The notes below the pieces were generated by a model that was not told the DNA's origin, did not search any database, and worked only from the letters and a program-made list of their open reading frames with translations. Position numbers and translations under genes: made by a program. DNA of 64,000 nucleotides, from NCBI RefSeq assembly GCF_019285515.1, contig NZ_CP079095.1, positions 2,512,501-2,576,500 on the forward strand. The letters run 5' to 3'. The stretch is from Methylococcus sp. Mc7 (GTDB lineage: Bacteria; Pseudomonadota; Gammaproteobacteria; Methylococcales; Methylococcaceae). Below are positions 1 through 9,416 of this stretch, in pieces (the first letter of the stretch is position 1; every line of letters starts with the position of its first letter).

Positions 1-1091
1 AGTTCAAAGTTCGCTTGTGGGCATTGAATTCCTTTCCGGCTAAGGACCGACCGCGTATAAGTGGTATCGAAGGTTCCGCAGAGCGACTTCCCGTCGAAAA
101 GGCTGGAGAAATATTCGGTGAGGGATATAAACTTCGAAGTGTATTTCTTGCCATTGTTCGTGAAGGCTCCTTTCTTTACTAGCCCCAGATATTCTGAAAA
201 CGGTACGAATCGGATTCTATAGCCGTATTCGACGAGATAGTTAATGACTTGATAATATTTCTTGCGGTCAGGGTTGGTGAGATGGAATGTCTTTCCATAA
301 CATTCAGGGTCCAGCATCAACGCAACGATGGCCTGTGCGACATAGTCGACGGGCGTTAGATCGAAGTAGTCATCGTTAAAAGGTGCAACGCCCAGGTCGA
401 TTGCTGTTTTGAATATGTCATAGAAAACATCCGCATCCCGCCGTGTCCGCAATGGATAAGCACCGGTTTGGCTGTCCCCAAAAATGTCTCCGGGGCGAAC
501 GATGATCGTTGGCAGTCCCGCGTCGGCATGGCCTCGAACGATTCGTTCGGCGTCGAATTTGGACTTCGCATAATAGAAGAACCGGAATTCCTGACCTATG
601 TCAAGATCGGTTTCCTTGAATATGGCATCGCGCTCAAACGCCTTCGTTCCAAATATTCCATGGGTGGAAACATGGATGATCGGGGCCTGAAGCTGCGCAC
701 TGAATTTCGCCACATTCTCGGTCGCCACTACGTTCGGCTTTCGAAGGGCGTGGTATAGCGCAATCAGATTTACGGAGGCCGCGGAGTGTATGACACGGTC
801 CACTGACAGCATGCGGGACGTGGAGGGAGCTATGCCTAATCCAGGGAGCTGTGTGTCGCCTGGAATCGCGGTGACGCGGCCCCGCATGCGCTCATCCAGG
901 CATTCTTCTCCATATATGCCGATTGCGGCGCGTATCCTTGCCATGCCTTCATGTTCGGAGGCGGCGCGGACCAGGCAATATATCTTGCAGGTGGTCTTGT
1001 CCAGCAACTCCTTGACGATTCTGGCTCCAAGGATTCCAGTTGCTCCTGTGACCAATATTGAATTGGCTGTCCTCAATTGATGGCACTCCAC
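1..1091 (-). CDS. Thioester reductase-like extended SDR protein (partial, runs off the left edge)
   Basis: An open frame on the minus strand begins near 1091 and is still open at base 1, so the C-terminus is missing. Near the N-terminus it has a Rossmann NAD(P)-binding motif, ILVTGATGILGARIV (about residues 12-26). Near residues 172-177 it has YYAKSK, which carries the YxxxK catalytic pair of short-chain dehydrogenases. The motif spacing and segments such as VRPGDIFGDS and DLTPVDYVAQAIV match the extended SDR / thioester reductase group (Lys2, carboxylic acid reductase and fatty acyl reductase families), which reduce carrier-bound or CoA acyl thioesters. The start is uncertain: GTG at 1091 fits the motif spacing, and the frame stays open further upstream. 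It lies downstream of, and on the same strand as, the lipid synthase operon, so reductive product release is a possible but unproven role. Confidence 0.72.
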   Translation of the reverse strand, partial: MECHQLRTANSILVTGATGILGARIVKELLDKTTCKIYCLVRAASEHEGMARIRAAIGIYGEECLDERMRGRVTAIPGDTQLPGLGIAPSTSRMLSVDRVIHSAASVNLIALYHALRKPNVVATENVAKFSAQLQAPIIHVSTHGIFGTKAFERDAIFKETDLDIGQEFRFFYYAKSKFDAERIVRGHADAGLPTIIVRPGDIFGDSQTGAYPLRTRRDADVFYDIFKTAIDLGVAPFNDDYFDLTPVDYVAQAIVALMLDPECYGKTFHLTNPDRKKYYQVINYLVEYGYRIRFVPFSEYLGLVKKGAFTNNGKKYTSKFISLTEYFSSLFDGKSLCGTFDTTYTRSVLSRKGIQCPQANFE

Positions 1092-1335
1092 TATGCGTCG
1101 ACAGTGAACCGTCTTTCTGCGTGTACGTATGTCACGGAAAACGGTGTTGTTGCAAGTCAGGTTGACTATGGCGGTTTTGGGGTTGGGATCGCTGCTGGTG
1201 CATTACATATTCAGTGGCTGTCGGCATCATCAGATTTCAATTCATAGTTATTGCACAGGGTTGCGTATCTTCGGGCAAAAAACGCCGAGCTCACCGTGTT
1301 TGGTGAGCCGGCATCCGAAAAGAGACGAATCGATC

Positions 1336-3297
1336 TTAGGGTTTTATCAGCTCGATCAGTTCCCATCCCCCGGGCGGGTTCGTTGACAGGTTGGAATTGT
1401 TGGCCGTCCCTATGATAGGGCCGGTATTGCCGGGCTGCATGTTCCTGAAGAAATTGTTCCGATTGCCCAGGCCGGTTCGGCTTTCGGCTTTGGCAGCGCT
1501 GGTGTCGTTGTCGAAGCGCATGAGGTCGCCGCCCTCGGGGCATTTGGCGTAATTGAAGTTGGCCCAGGCGCTGTCCTCGCCGGGGAGGCTGTCGGTGAAC
1601 AGAAAGGCCGAACTGAGCTCCGCGGTGCCAAAAAACAGGGTGTCCCCCATTGCAAGGGCGCTCCACATATAGAAAGTGCCCAGGCAATCGAAACCGGCTT
1701 TGCCCCACTTCGGGTCCGCGTTCATCTTGTTGCTGTGCGCGGAGTCGCCATTTTCCGGCGGTGCGGTGTAGGTGCGCGTCTGCCGGTTGTAAACGGGGAC
1801 GTAACGGTTGCCGTAAAGGACTTCCACTTTTTGCGATCTGGTACCAAGGTTCTGGGCCCGGAACAGTGCCGCCGGCCGGGACGCGCCGCGGCGCAATGCC
1901 GTCATGTCGTCTTCGTCAAGCGTGCCGTCATTGTCGGCATCGAGATTGAGGTATCCGCGGGAATGCAGTATTTGGCCCACCTGATCGACCGTCCCGGGCT
2001 GCATCATCAGGCCGAAATAGAGCCAGCCTTTATAGACGGCCATCGCGCCGATCAGATCAGCCAACCCGGCGATGGTATCCGGCTCCCAGTTCGTCGAAAT
2101 ATTCCACACCTTCTTCCAGCCAATCTGATTGAATACCGTTAAGCCATTGGCCGGAATAGTCGGACTCACATACAGTCCCGTTGTCGGGGGTAAACGGAAA
2201 GTCAGAATACTGCTGGTCGTATTGGGAGAAAAATTGATCCACGTACCTACGACGAGCTGGTTTCCGAATTGGATGATTTCCGAGCCCATGTTGTCCAGGT
2301 TGCCCACTTGCGAAAACTGGCAGAGATTCGACTGGGAAGGGTTCCATCTCACCACCGCTCCCTTGCCGCCGCCACTGCCGTTGGCCGCCGGTGCGGTCCT
2401 CACGGTGAAATAGAACTGATTGTCGACACCGTTTTTCTGGACGGCGACCCCTCGCCGGATATCGTTGTATTGCGCCAGATTGCAGGATCCCAGGAACGAC
2501 CGATTCGTGGCGTCGAATATGAACAGGTTGATTCCCTGCTTGCCCACTGAACCTGCAATGGTCGGACCACCCAAGACCACACGATTGCCAAATTTTTCGG
2601 CAAAGCGTATTCCCAAAGTATTCTCCAGCCGGTCCGTATGCACACCGGTCGGTATCACGGGTTCGATCAGTGCGCCGTTGGCATTGTCCCATACCCGTAT
2701 ATGCGGCGTTCGCCAATCCGCCATGTACTCGTATCCCGGCGGCATGTTCCCGGCATTCCAACTCTGGTTATATTCGCAGACCTGGTTGACGAGCAGGTAG
2801 GAAAGGCCGGGGGGCGTCGGATCGGGAGACGTGGGAACGATGATCTTCGTTCCACCTTGGATGACGCACAGAGTGTTCGCCATGGTGCCGAACCACACAT
2901 CGTTTCCGACTTTGACCTCACCCCAGGCATACGCTTCGTTGAACTTCGGTTTGCCTTGGCTGCAGGTTTCGGCATAGTTATGCCCGCTCAAGGGAACCCC
3001 CGAGTCGGCGTCGAGGGGATTCAGGTTCAGCGCGGGGGGGTTGGTGGCGGGGATATAAGGATTTGCATTCGGGTTGCCGTCGTAGCACTCGTCCGGCTTG
3101 GAGCGAGTTTTCAGGTGAGCCGTCCATAAAGGCGTCTCAGGGGCCGGGGTGGAATTCAAGTATTCGTTTTCCCACCAGCTCTTCAGCGCAGCGGCGGCAG
3201 CCTGGGCCTGCGGACCCGCGGCCGCAGTTCCGGTGCCCAGGATGCTCAGGCTGCCAGCGAGCAAAGCTGCGCGCGATATGTCGTTTGCCGTTTTCAT
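1336..3297 (-). CDS. Secreted protein with one EF-hand/dockerin-like calcium loop, function unknown
   Basis: The start chosen is the ATG at 3297 (653 aa), because it has GAGGAG about 8 bases upstream and begins a clear signal peptide (MKTANDISRAALLAGSLSIL... ending near TAAAG). An upstream in-frame ATG would place 31 odd residues ahead of the signal. The mature protein is soluble-looking, rich in Asn, Gly and Trp, and has scattered cysteines. About 450 residues in there is one canonical calcium-binding loop, LDADNDGTLDEDD. I do not recognise a catalytic family; repeated short beta-type segments would suit a beta-propeller, but this is not demonstrated. It is separated by 292 bp from the outer membrane gene upstream, so it may or may not be part of the lipid operon. 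Confidence 0.75.
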   Translation of the reverse strand: MKTANDISRAALLAGSLSILGTGTAAAGPQAQAAAAALKSWWENEYLNSTPAPETPLWTAHLKTRSKPDECYDGNPNANPYIPATNPPALNLNPLDADSGVPLSGHNYAETCSQGKPKFNEAYAWGEVKVGNDVWFGTMANTLCVIQGGTKIIVPTSPDPTPPGLSYLLVNQVCEYNQSWNAGNMPPGYEYMADWRTPHIRVWDNANGALIEPVIPTGVHTDRLENTLGIRFAEKFGNRVVLGGPTIAGSVGKQGINLFIFDATNRSFLGSCNLAQYNDIRRGVAVQKNGVDNQFYFTVRTAPAANGSGGGKGAVVRWNPSQSNLCQFSQVGNLDNMGSEIIQFGNQLVVGTWINFSPNTTSSILTFRLPPTTGLYVSPTIPANGLTVFNQIGWKKVWNISTNWEPDTIAGLADLIGAMAVYKGWLYFGLMMQPGTVDQVGQILHSRGYLNLDADNDGTLDEDDMTALRRGASRPAALFRAQNLGTRSQKVEVLYGNRYVPVYNRQTRTYTAPPENGDSAHSNKMNADPKWGKAGFDCLGTFYMWSALAMGDTLFFGTAELSSAFLFTDSLPGEDSAWANFNYAKCPEGGDLMRFDNDTSAAKAESRTGLGNRNNFFRNMQPGNTGPIIGTANNSNLSTNPPGGWELIELIKP

Positions 3298-3589
3298 AAA
3301 CTTACTCCTCACGTCGAACTTCGCTAAATAAGCCAGAGGTTGTTCTCCGGCAGTCACTTCAGGTGGGTGGCTCGCTATGAGCGAGATCATCCAGCCGTGG
3401 TACCAATCGTTGTTACGGGTAGTTGAGAAAATAGCTTCACTGTTTACTCGGTCGTTCTAATGCGACATGAGTACCATAAGTTATTTAGTTAGGCAAACTA
3501 TATTATCGGAAATTGGATGAGCACTTGTAAAAAATGTTATATTCAGCGCTGTTAAGGCTATAGGGGTCAAAAAATGCCGAAACCGGGCC

Positions 3590-4837
3590 CTAGAACGTGT
3601 ACCCGGCACCTACGAACAGGGAGTAGTTGAGCAGGCTCCCGAACTCGCTTTTCGAACCGCCCGTATAGCCGTTTGCTATCACGTATAGCAGCGTGTTGCT
3701 GTTTGCTTCATATTCGAATATTCCAATAATCTGATTCGACTGGTCGTTGATGTCATGGATCCAGCGGAGGTTCAGGTTCAAGTCGCCGATTATCTTGTTG
3801 TCCGTGAATTGTCCCATCATGTAATCCTGTCTGTAATAAACATCTCGATAGGTGATCTGGCGTGTGGTGAAGCAGTCACGGATGTTATCGAGCAGACAGC
3901 CGTTTTCGTTATGATAATATTCCAGATTTATAGTCTCTCCCTCCTCGAAGGTATACGACGTGCCGACTTGCACCTCGAGGTCTCTCTGTTCGCCTGCCGA
4001 ACCTTCCGAGTAAAGAAGAAGCGCGTCCGACACGTTCCAGCCGCCGAAGAACCCGACCTGATACCCGTTTTGGTTCCGGTAGGTAGGAATTAGCGAGAAG
4101 TACTTTCCATCTCCCGTAAAATCCGCCTTGAGGGCATAACTCTGTTCGAAGCGCCTGCCTTCGACGTTGGTCGCCGGGCCGATGAACGAGGTTTGATCGA
4201 GACCGAAGACGTTCGCGCTGAAGAGCCGTCCCGGACTGGTGTTGGCGACAAACGATACCGACCAGTTCGAGTCCGGTACCCACACCGCGCGGGCGTAGTC
4301 GAGGCCGGGGACTTCCACGCGCGGATTGTTGCGGCCGTTCTGGGGGTTGAACGGATTGGAAGAGGAGAGGAGCACCGAAGGTCCCCACTGGAGGTTTTCC
4401 CGGCCAAAGGAAACGAACAGGTCGTCCAGAAGGCGATAACGCGCAAATCCTTCGTTGAGGTAAAACTGCGCCGTGCTGTCTTCCCGGCCCGAAGGAAGAC
4501 CATCTTCCCAACGTTCCCAAACATAAAGGAACCGCTCCTTTACGGATAACTCCAAGCGCCGGAAATCGAGATTGAGGTCGATGCGCGGGTTGAGCACCGC
4601 CTGATAACGGGAGATGCCGAGGACGTTGTCCGGATTCAGGGCGGAAGGGTTGGCGGGCTGCTGCGTGATGCCGAAGGCCAGCACGTTTATTCGGGAGTAG
4701 AATCCGCGCTCGATTTCTTCGTAAAAAGACTCTTCGTCGGGAGAGCTGGACGCCGAAACCGGCTCGTCACTCGCATTTGCCGCGCCGAGCGAAATCGCGG
4801 CAGCGCACGAAAAGACAGTCCAGCAACGATGTTTCAT
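3590..4837 (-). CDS. Outer membrane beta-barrel protein, last gene of the lipid synthase operon
   Basis: This 415-residue protein starts with a signal peptide (MKHRCWTVFSCAAAISLGAANA). The remainder alternates short aromatic-rich amphipathic strands (for example LNLDFRRLELSVKERFLYVW and RRFEQSYALKADF) and ends in GAGYTF, a terminal phenylalanine of the kind recognised by the Bam machinery. These are the marks of an outer membrane beta-barrel of roughly 14-18 strands; no specific porin family is recognised. Its ATG overlaps the stop of the LolA-like gene by 4 bases (ATGA), showing translational coupling. Its position after an ABC transporter and a periplasmic carrier suggests it receives or exports the synthase product, or helps insert it at the outer membrane. 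That role is inferred from context only. Confidence 0.78.
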   Translation of the reverse strand: MKHRCWTVFSCAAAISLGAANASDEPVSASSSPDEESFYEEIERGFYSRINVLAFGITQQPANPSALNPDNVLGISRYQAVLNPRIDLNLDFRRLELSVKERFLYVWERWEDGLPSGREDSTAQFYLNEGFARYRLLDDLFVSFGRENLQWGPSVLLSSSNPFNPQNGRNNPRVEVPGLDYARAVWVPDSNWSVSFVANTSPGRLFSANVFGLDQTSFIGPATNVEGRRFEQSYALKADFTGDGKYFSLIPTYRNQNGYQVGFFGGWNVSDALLLYSEGSAGEQRDLEVQVGTSYTFEEGETINLEYYHNENGCLLDNIRDCFTTRQITYRDVYYRQDYMMGQFTDNKIIGDLNLNLRWIHDINDQSNQIIGIFEYEANSNTLLYVIANGYTGGSKSEFGSLLNYSLFVGAGYTF

Positions 4838-5577
4838 TTCATGAAAAGATTAAGATTGAATATGTAATCCGGAAGCGCTTCCAGTCGCGGCTTGTTCATA
4901 TTCATATAGGTTATGTTTTCATTTATTAGCGTGTCGTGCATGGTGATCTTTGAAATGAACGGTCGTGTCTTTCCATCGACTTTGACCGTATTCTTGAATT
5001 CCATGTCGGCGGTCTTGAATTTCTTGCCGGAAACCGTGTAGTAGTCTGCCTTGACGCCGACGAGACGTTTCTTGGACACCCAGTACTTGATTCTGTCATA
5101 GGTGGTCTTATCGTTCTTGCTCTTGAGGTCGAAGACGTGGCAGTCCTCCCCCTCGACGGCTTCGTCGGGCAAGACGGTGGGTTCGTAGTCCTCGGCATAA
5201 TTGGTGGAGGCAATGTCGCCGTAGGCTGCATTACCCAGAAGCTTTTGTCTCTGGGCAATGGGGATGGGCTTGCTCAGTCCCGGCTTGTAGAACCACATGT
5301 TGTTATTTGTCATGAGGATTTTGTTGCCTTTATATTTTGGCGGCTCCAGGCTCAGGCCGGATATGTCGAATCCGCGGGCCTTGATGTTGTACACCATGGT
5401 GTCCGTCGTGCGCTGTGCTTCCACCGATTCTATGACCACTTCCCAGGAAATGCCTACGACGTTGCCACGGGACTCATCGGCTCTCTTGAGGATGTCGTGG
5501 ATGCTCTGGGTCGCATGGGCTTCCGTTACCAATAAGAGGGAGGCGACACTCATAATGGATATATACAGCTTATTCAT
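4834..5577 (-). CDS. Periplasmic LolA-like outer membrane lipoprotein-sorting protein
   Basis: The 247-residue product has a signal peptide (MNKLYISIMSVASLLLVTEAHA) followed by a fold pattern typical of the LolA-like / outer-membrane lipoprotein-sorting family: an N-terminal helix (SIHDILKRADESRG), then a run of beta strands with motifs such as NNNMWFYKPGLSKPIPI, DCHVFDLKSKN and YWVSKKRLVGVKADYY. LolA-type half-barrels bind acyl chains in a hydrophobic cavity and ferry them across the periplasm. It follows the ABC permease by 12 bases and overlaps the outer membrane gene. A dedicated carrier for the lipid made by the adjacent synthase is the simplest reading; the actual cargo is unknown. Confidence 0.82.
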   Translation of the reverse strand: MNKLYISIMSVASLLLVTEAHATQSIHDILKRADESRGNVVGISWEVVIESVEAQRTTDTMVYNIKARGFDISGLSLEPPKYKGNKILMTNNNMWFYKPGLSKPIPIAQRQKLLGNAAYGDIASTNYAEDYEPTVLPDEAVEGEDCHVFDLKSKNDKTTYDRIKYWVSKKRLVGVKADYYTVSGKKFKTADMEFKNTVKVDGKTRPFISKITMHDTLINENITYMNMNKPRLEALPDYIFNLNLFMK

Positions 5578-5589
5578 TTTGCTGACCTT

Positions 5590-6840
5590 TCAGGTATGTC
5601 CCAGGGCACTGACAATTTCCATCCGCGCGGCTTTCCTGGCCGGAAGCGTCGCTGCCATGAGGGACAGTACGCCGAGCAGGACCATACTGAACGCCAGGTA
5701 TTCAGGCACCAGGTAGATTTCGAGAGGCACCCGCCCGCTAATCATGGGAGGGACCCAGGTTGGTTTGAACAGGGCGATGCCCGACCACGTCAAGAGGGTG
5801 AGGACCATGCCCAGGGCGGAGCCGAACAGGCCGAGCATCAGGCTTTCCGCGGCAAACAGTACGACGATGCCGCCGCGTTTGAGCCCCAGAGCGCGAAGCG
5901 TTCCGATTTCCCGGGTCCGCTCCATGATCGCCATGCTCACGGTATTGATGACACTCATCACTACGATCGTGAATACGATCAAAAATGTGAACAGGAATAT
6001 GATGTCGAACATTTGCTTCACCTTCACGTAAAAGGTGGAAAGCTCGTTCCACGTCTTGATTTCCAGATTCAGGCCGCGCGCTTGGAAATCCCGTGCCAGC
6101 CGTTTTCTCACCGGTTCCGTCTGCGCGGTGTTTTGCAGCAGCACGATGAGACGGTCGACGCTGCCGGTGTCGTAAAGGCTTTGGGCGAACTTGAGCGGGA
6201 CCAGCATGAGTTTGTCGTCCAGGGCCTCGATCGGCGCCGAAAACAGTTGGAATACCTGGGCATCGAGCGCGTTGACCTGTCCCGATACGGTCGGTGCCAT
6301 GGCTACGGCGGTGACGTCCAGGTCCAGGTTGAGCTGCTCCGCCAGGCCTCGGCTCAATCCGACGCCGTAAATCACGTCGTCTTCGAGGGGCTTGCCGGTG
6401 AACTGTTGGAATTTGCTCGCCAGCCCGCGGCTGTGGCTGTTGATGACGCGGATATCGGAAGGAACGCGTCCCGACGCCAGGAATATGGTGGAAACCTTGC
6501 CGTTGCTGAGCAGGCCGGAAATATGCAGTTGGGGGGTCACGACCAGGACCTCGGGGTAATGACGCAGGATTTCTTGGACGTTCCGGGTGGACTCTTCGTC
6601 CAACAGATAACGGGTCGGGTCGAGCTTTCCTTCCTTCAGGAACCCGGGCTTGAAAATCGTGAGGTGGCCGTTGGCCTGAACATGGATGTACGAATTTTCC
6701 AGATTACTGAATATGTAGTCGGTGAACCCTCCCAGAACGTTGACCGCGGCAAAGCCGAGGGCGATGGCGAGGATGGTGAAGAGCGACCTGCGCTGGTTGC
6801 GGAAAAGATTCCTGATCGCTAGCTTGAGCCATGTCATCAT
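5590..6840 (-). CDS. ABC transporter permease, FtsX/MacB superfamily (LolC/E-like)
   Basis: The start at 6840 is preferred because its ATG overlaps the stop codon of the ATPase gene (ATGA), giving 416 aa; a longer frame exists upstream but lies inside the ATPase gene. The protein has one N-terminal membrane helix (about residues 17-40, after LFRNQRRSLFTILAIALGF), a periplasmic domain of about 240 residues, then three helices near the C-terminus including IIFLFTFLIVFTIVVMSVINT and a coupling segment MERTREIGTLRALGLKRG. This is the four-helix FtsX/MacB topology; the size is that of LolC/LolE (about 400-415 aa), and no MacB-like ATPase is fused to it. Only one permease gene is present, implying a homodimer. 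Confidence 0.9.
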   Translation of the reverse strand: MMTWLKLAIRNLFRNQRRSLFTILAIALGFAAVNVLGGFTDYIFSNLENSYIHVQANGHLTIFKPGFLKEGKLDPTRYLLDEESTRNVQEILRHYPEVLVVTPQLHISGLLSNGKVSTIFLASGRVPSDIRVINSHSRGLASKFQQFTGKPLEDDVIYGVGLSRGLAEQLNLDLDVTAVAMAPTVSGQVNALDAQVFQLFSAPIEALDDKLMLVPLKFAQSLYDTGSVDRLIVLLQNTAQTEPVRKRLARDFQARGLNLEIKTWNELSTFYVKVKQMFDIIFLFTFLIVFTIVVMSVINTVSMAIMERTREIGTLRALGLKRGGIVVLFAAESLMLGLFGSALGMVLTLLTWSGIALFKPTWVPPMISGRVPLEIYLVPEYLAFSMVLLGVLSLMAATLPARKAARMEIVSALGHT

Positions 6841-7577
6841 GGCGCCACCTGGATTCGTTGGAGGAATTCCGCCTGTCCGGATAGCCGGTCGTCGATGATT
6901 TTTCCGTCGCACATCTGCAACTGGCGTTCCACGCGTTCCAGCAGGCGATGGTCGTGGGTGGAAAAGACGAAAGTGGTGCCGTTCCGGCGGCTGAGTTCCC
7001 GCATCGTTTCGATGATCTTGATGGCGTTTTCGGAGTCCAGATTGGCGGTGGGCTCGTCCGCGATCACCAGGGACGGGTTGGCGACGAGCGCCCGGGCGAT
7101 GGCGACCCGCTGCTGCTGTCCACCGGACAGCTTGGCCGGCCGCTGCGACTCGTGGTCGGACAAACCCACTTCGGCGAGACGTTCCCTGGCAAGCCGTTTC
7201 GCTTGGGCCGCGGGGACTTTGGCGATCTGCAGCGGCAGCATGACGTTCTCCAGGGCCGACAGGACCGGAATCAGGTTGAAGCTCTGGAATACGAATCCCA
7301 TGGTCTTGTTACGGATGTCGCTGCGTTTTCCGTCGGGAAGCGTGGTCACGTCCTGCCCCAGAATCTGCACGGTGCCGGAGGACGGCACGTCGAGCATCCC
7401 GATGAGGTTGCACAACGTCGATTTGCCCGACCCGGACGGTCCCCAGACAGCGACGAACTCGCCGGGAAGGATGCAGAGGCTGACGGCTTGAAGCGCGGTG
7501 ATGGTCCTTTCGCCAAGGCTGTAGATCTTCCCGACCTTGTCGAGTTCTACCACGGGCACGGTGTGCTGCTGCTTCAT
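6837..7577 (-). CDS. ABC transporter ATP-binding protein, LolD/MacB type
   Basis: A 246-residue ATPase with all diagnostic motifs: Walker A GPSGSGKST (residues 46-54), Q-loop in GFVFQSFNLIP, signature LSGGQQQRVAIARAL, Walker B LVIADEPTANLD and an H-loop histidine in FSTHD. The spacing, the LIPVLSALENVMLP segment and the pairing with a four-helix permease place it in the LolD/MacB/FtsE group, which powers movement of substrates from the outer face of the inner membrane. It sits 12 bases after the dehydratase-PPTase gene and overlaps the permease gene, so synthesis and export genes are in one transcription unit. Confidence 0.93.
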   Translation of the reverse strand: MKQQHTVPVVELDKVGKIYSLGERTITALQAVSLCILPGEFVAVWGPSGSGKSTLCNLIGMLDVPSSGTVQILGQDVTTLPDGKRSDIRNKTMGFVFQSFNLIPVLSALENVMLPLQIAKVPAAQAKRLARERLAEVGLSDHESQRPAKLSGGQQQRVAIARALVANPSLVIADEPTANLDSENAIKIIETMRELSRRNGTTFVFSTHDHRLLERVERQLQMCDGKIIDDRLSGQAEFLQRIQVAP

Positions 7578-7589
7578 CGAAAGGGCTTC

Positions 7590-9353
7590 CTACGGGTGGG
7601 ATTCGTGCCGGCTGGACGAGGAGGCATGTTGCGGCTCGGCGGTCGAGTAGGCAACGACGCAGCCCTCGAGCCTGAGCGTGCGCACCCCGATGAGCCGGCC
7701 GCTTTCACCATGCAGGATCTGCATCTCCCCGCCGGGGCTGACGGCTTTCAGTTGGTAGTTCCGGGGCGAACCGTTCAGTCCCAGGCCGAGCAGCTTTCCC
7801 GCTGCTTCTTTGGCACACCACAGGCGCGTCGTCCATTCGTCGGGCCTATTGGCGAATTCGCCGTCCAAGGCTTCCAGCAACGCGGTTTCGGCGCCGACGG
7901 CTATGGTTTGGAGAAAGTCCGGATCGCGAACCTCGATCGTTTCCATGTCCACGCCCACCGGTTCGTCCAGCGCCATGGCGATCGCGCCGGCCTCGCAATG
8001 CGAAATACTGACGCCGGGAACGGCGCCGGGACCCGTGGGCCAATACCTCACTTCCGGCCGACCTTCCTCGCTGTTCCGCAGGGCGAACGCCGCGGGATGC
8101 AGCATGTCGGGCACCCCCTGCTTCCGCGCCCACCAGGAACGCACGGCGTCCTTTGCGGCGATGCGCCCGAGCAGCCAGTGCAACTGGCGGCGGGCTTGGC
8201 CCTTCTTCTCGGAGAATGCCGGCATCTCTTCCATGTGAAGGTAAAAGCAGGCCAGCAGGCGAGGATCGAAATCCGATATCTCGGCGGGCGATATCGTGCA
8301 GCAGACCGCGTCCGGGCCAAGCTCCGGCAGCGGCAGCGGCCGGCTCAGGAGATAGCGGGTCGGCATCCGGCGGAAGTCGACCATCCGCCGGTCCCAGCGA
8401 AATTTCCAGTCCTTCCAGTCCTTGATCCGCATCCAGACGGCGCCGGCGCCGTCTTGAATCTCGACGTCGCAATCCAGCGTCTTGCCTTCGTTCCGGGTGA
8501 TTTCGACCCGCACCGGGACGTTCGTGCCGGCAGGCGGTGGCGGGCGGTAGAACTCCATTTTGCCGATGCCGATGGGGAAAACGTAACGCTCCTGGTCCAT
8601 CGCCCAAATGCCGATCAACTGGCCTACGGCATCCAGCAATGCGGGGTCGGTCAGAAACTGGGGGCGGTCGGTGGACCGGAAAAAATCCGCCGGCGCCTTG
8701 ACCGCCAGTTCACCCAAGACCCCGCGGTCGCCCAGGACGATCCTCCCCGTCAGGCGCTGATAGACGGGGCCGTGGAAAAGATAGCGATCCGCGTAGATTT
8801 CGTGCGCATCGCGGGGATGGACGCGCGGATTGACGAGCTCCGTGAAGTCCGGAGACAGCTCGAGACGGTAATGGGAGGCGAACAAGACCTTGGCCTGGAT
8901 GGCCGGACCACGCTGGCCTTCCGCCTGGATGGCGGCTCCGATCCGGCAGTATCGATCCTGCGGGTCGGATTCCAGCATCCTGGCCGAGATCGACAGGCGT
9001 AGCACGTCCGTGTCGGCCAGCTCGATCCAGCTCGTGGCTTTCACGTCTTCGAAACCGATGAGACCCAAGTCCGGCGCGAGGCAGGCCGCCGCTTCCGCCA
9101 GCATCTCCAGGCTGAGGGTCATGGGCACCACCGGCAGGCATGCGGAAACCGGTTTGACCCCGGCGGCACTGACGAAGGCATGATCGGCCAGATGCAGGTC
9201 CTCTTCCAGCGTCAGCCAGCGTTCGGCGAGAAGCGATTCATTGGGAATGAATTCGAGTATTCCCCCAATGAACGGAAGCGCCGTGTCGCCCTCCAAAGCC
9301 GCGTCGTCGCGGGTTTCGTTCATCTCGTCGTTTCTATCGAGCCTCGCCATCAC
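7590..9353 (-). CDS. Polyketide synthase dehydratase fused to phosphopantetheinyl transferase
   Basis: This 587-residue protein has two parts. Residues about 25-320 form a double-hotdog dehydratase: a DHAF segment with the catalytic histidine at about residue 58, LPVVPMTLSLEMLAEAA after it, and a second half with LLDAVGQ (DxxxQ, Asp241/Gln245). Residues about 360-570 form an Sfp/AcpT-type phosphopantetheinyl transferase: VSISHCEAG, the magnesium-binding GVDMETIE (Asp469, Glu471) and WCAKEAAGKLLG (Trp512, Lys515, Glu516), all intact. It should dehydrate beta-hydroxyacyl chains on the adjacent synthase and install the prosthetic arm on that synthase's ACP. The first codon is GTG with ATG immediately next to it; neither has a strong ribosome site, so the start could be slightly internal. 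It lies 63 bases downstream of the synthase. Confidence 0.9.
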   Translation of the reverse strand: MMARLDRNDEMNETRDDAALEGDTALPFIGGILEFIPNESLLAERWLTLEEDLHLADHAFVSAAGVKPVSACLPVVPMTLSLEMLAEAAACLAPDLGLIGFEDVKATSWIELADTDVLRLSISARMLESDPQDRYCRIGAAIQAEGQRGPAIQAKVLFASHYRLELSPDFTELVNPRVHPRDAHEIYADRYLFHGPVYQRLTGRIVLGDRGVLGELAVKAPADFFRSTDRPQFLTDPALLDAVGQLIGIWAMDQERYVFPIGIGKMEFYRPPPPAGTNVPVRVEITRNEGKTLDCDVEIQDGAGAVWMRIKDWKDWKFRWDRRMVDFRRMPTRYLLSRPLPLPELGPDAVCCTISPAEISDFDPRLLACFYLHMEEMPAFSEKKGQARRQLHWLLGRIAAKDAVRSWWARKQGVPDMLHPAAFALRNSEEGRPEVRYWPTGPGAVPGVSISHCEAGAIAMALDEPVGVDMETIEVRDPDFLQTIAVGAETALLEALDGEFANRPDEWTTRLWCAKEAAGKLLGLGLNGSPRNYQLKAVSPGGEMQILHGESGRLIGVRTLRLEGCVVAYSTAEPQHASSSSRHESHP

Positions 9354-9416
9354 GCCGGAATCTCCGTATTCGTTTCGTGTTCCACCGCGTCCAGATCGGC
9401 GGGCGAGCCGTTTTTC

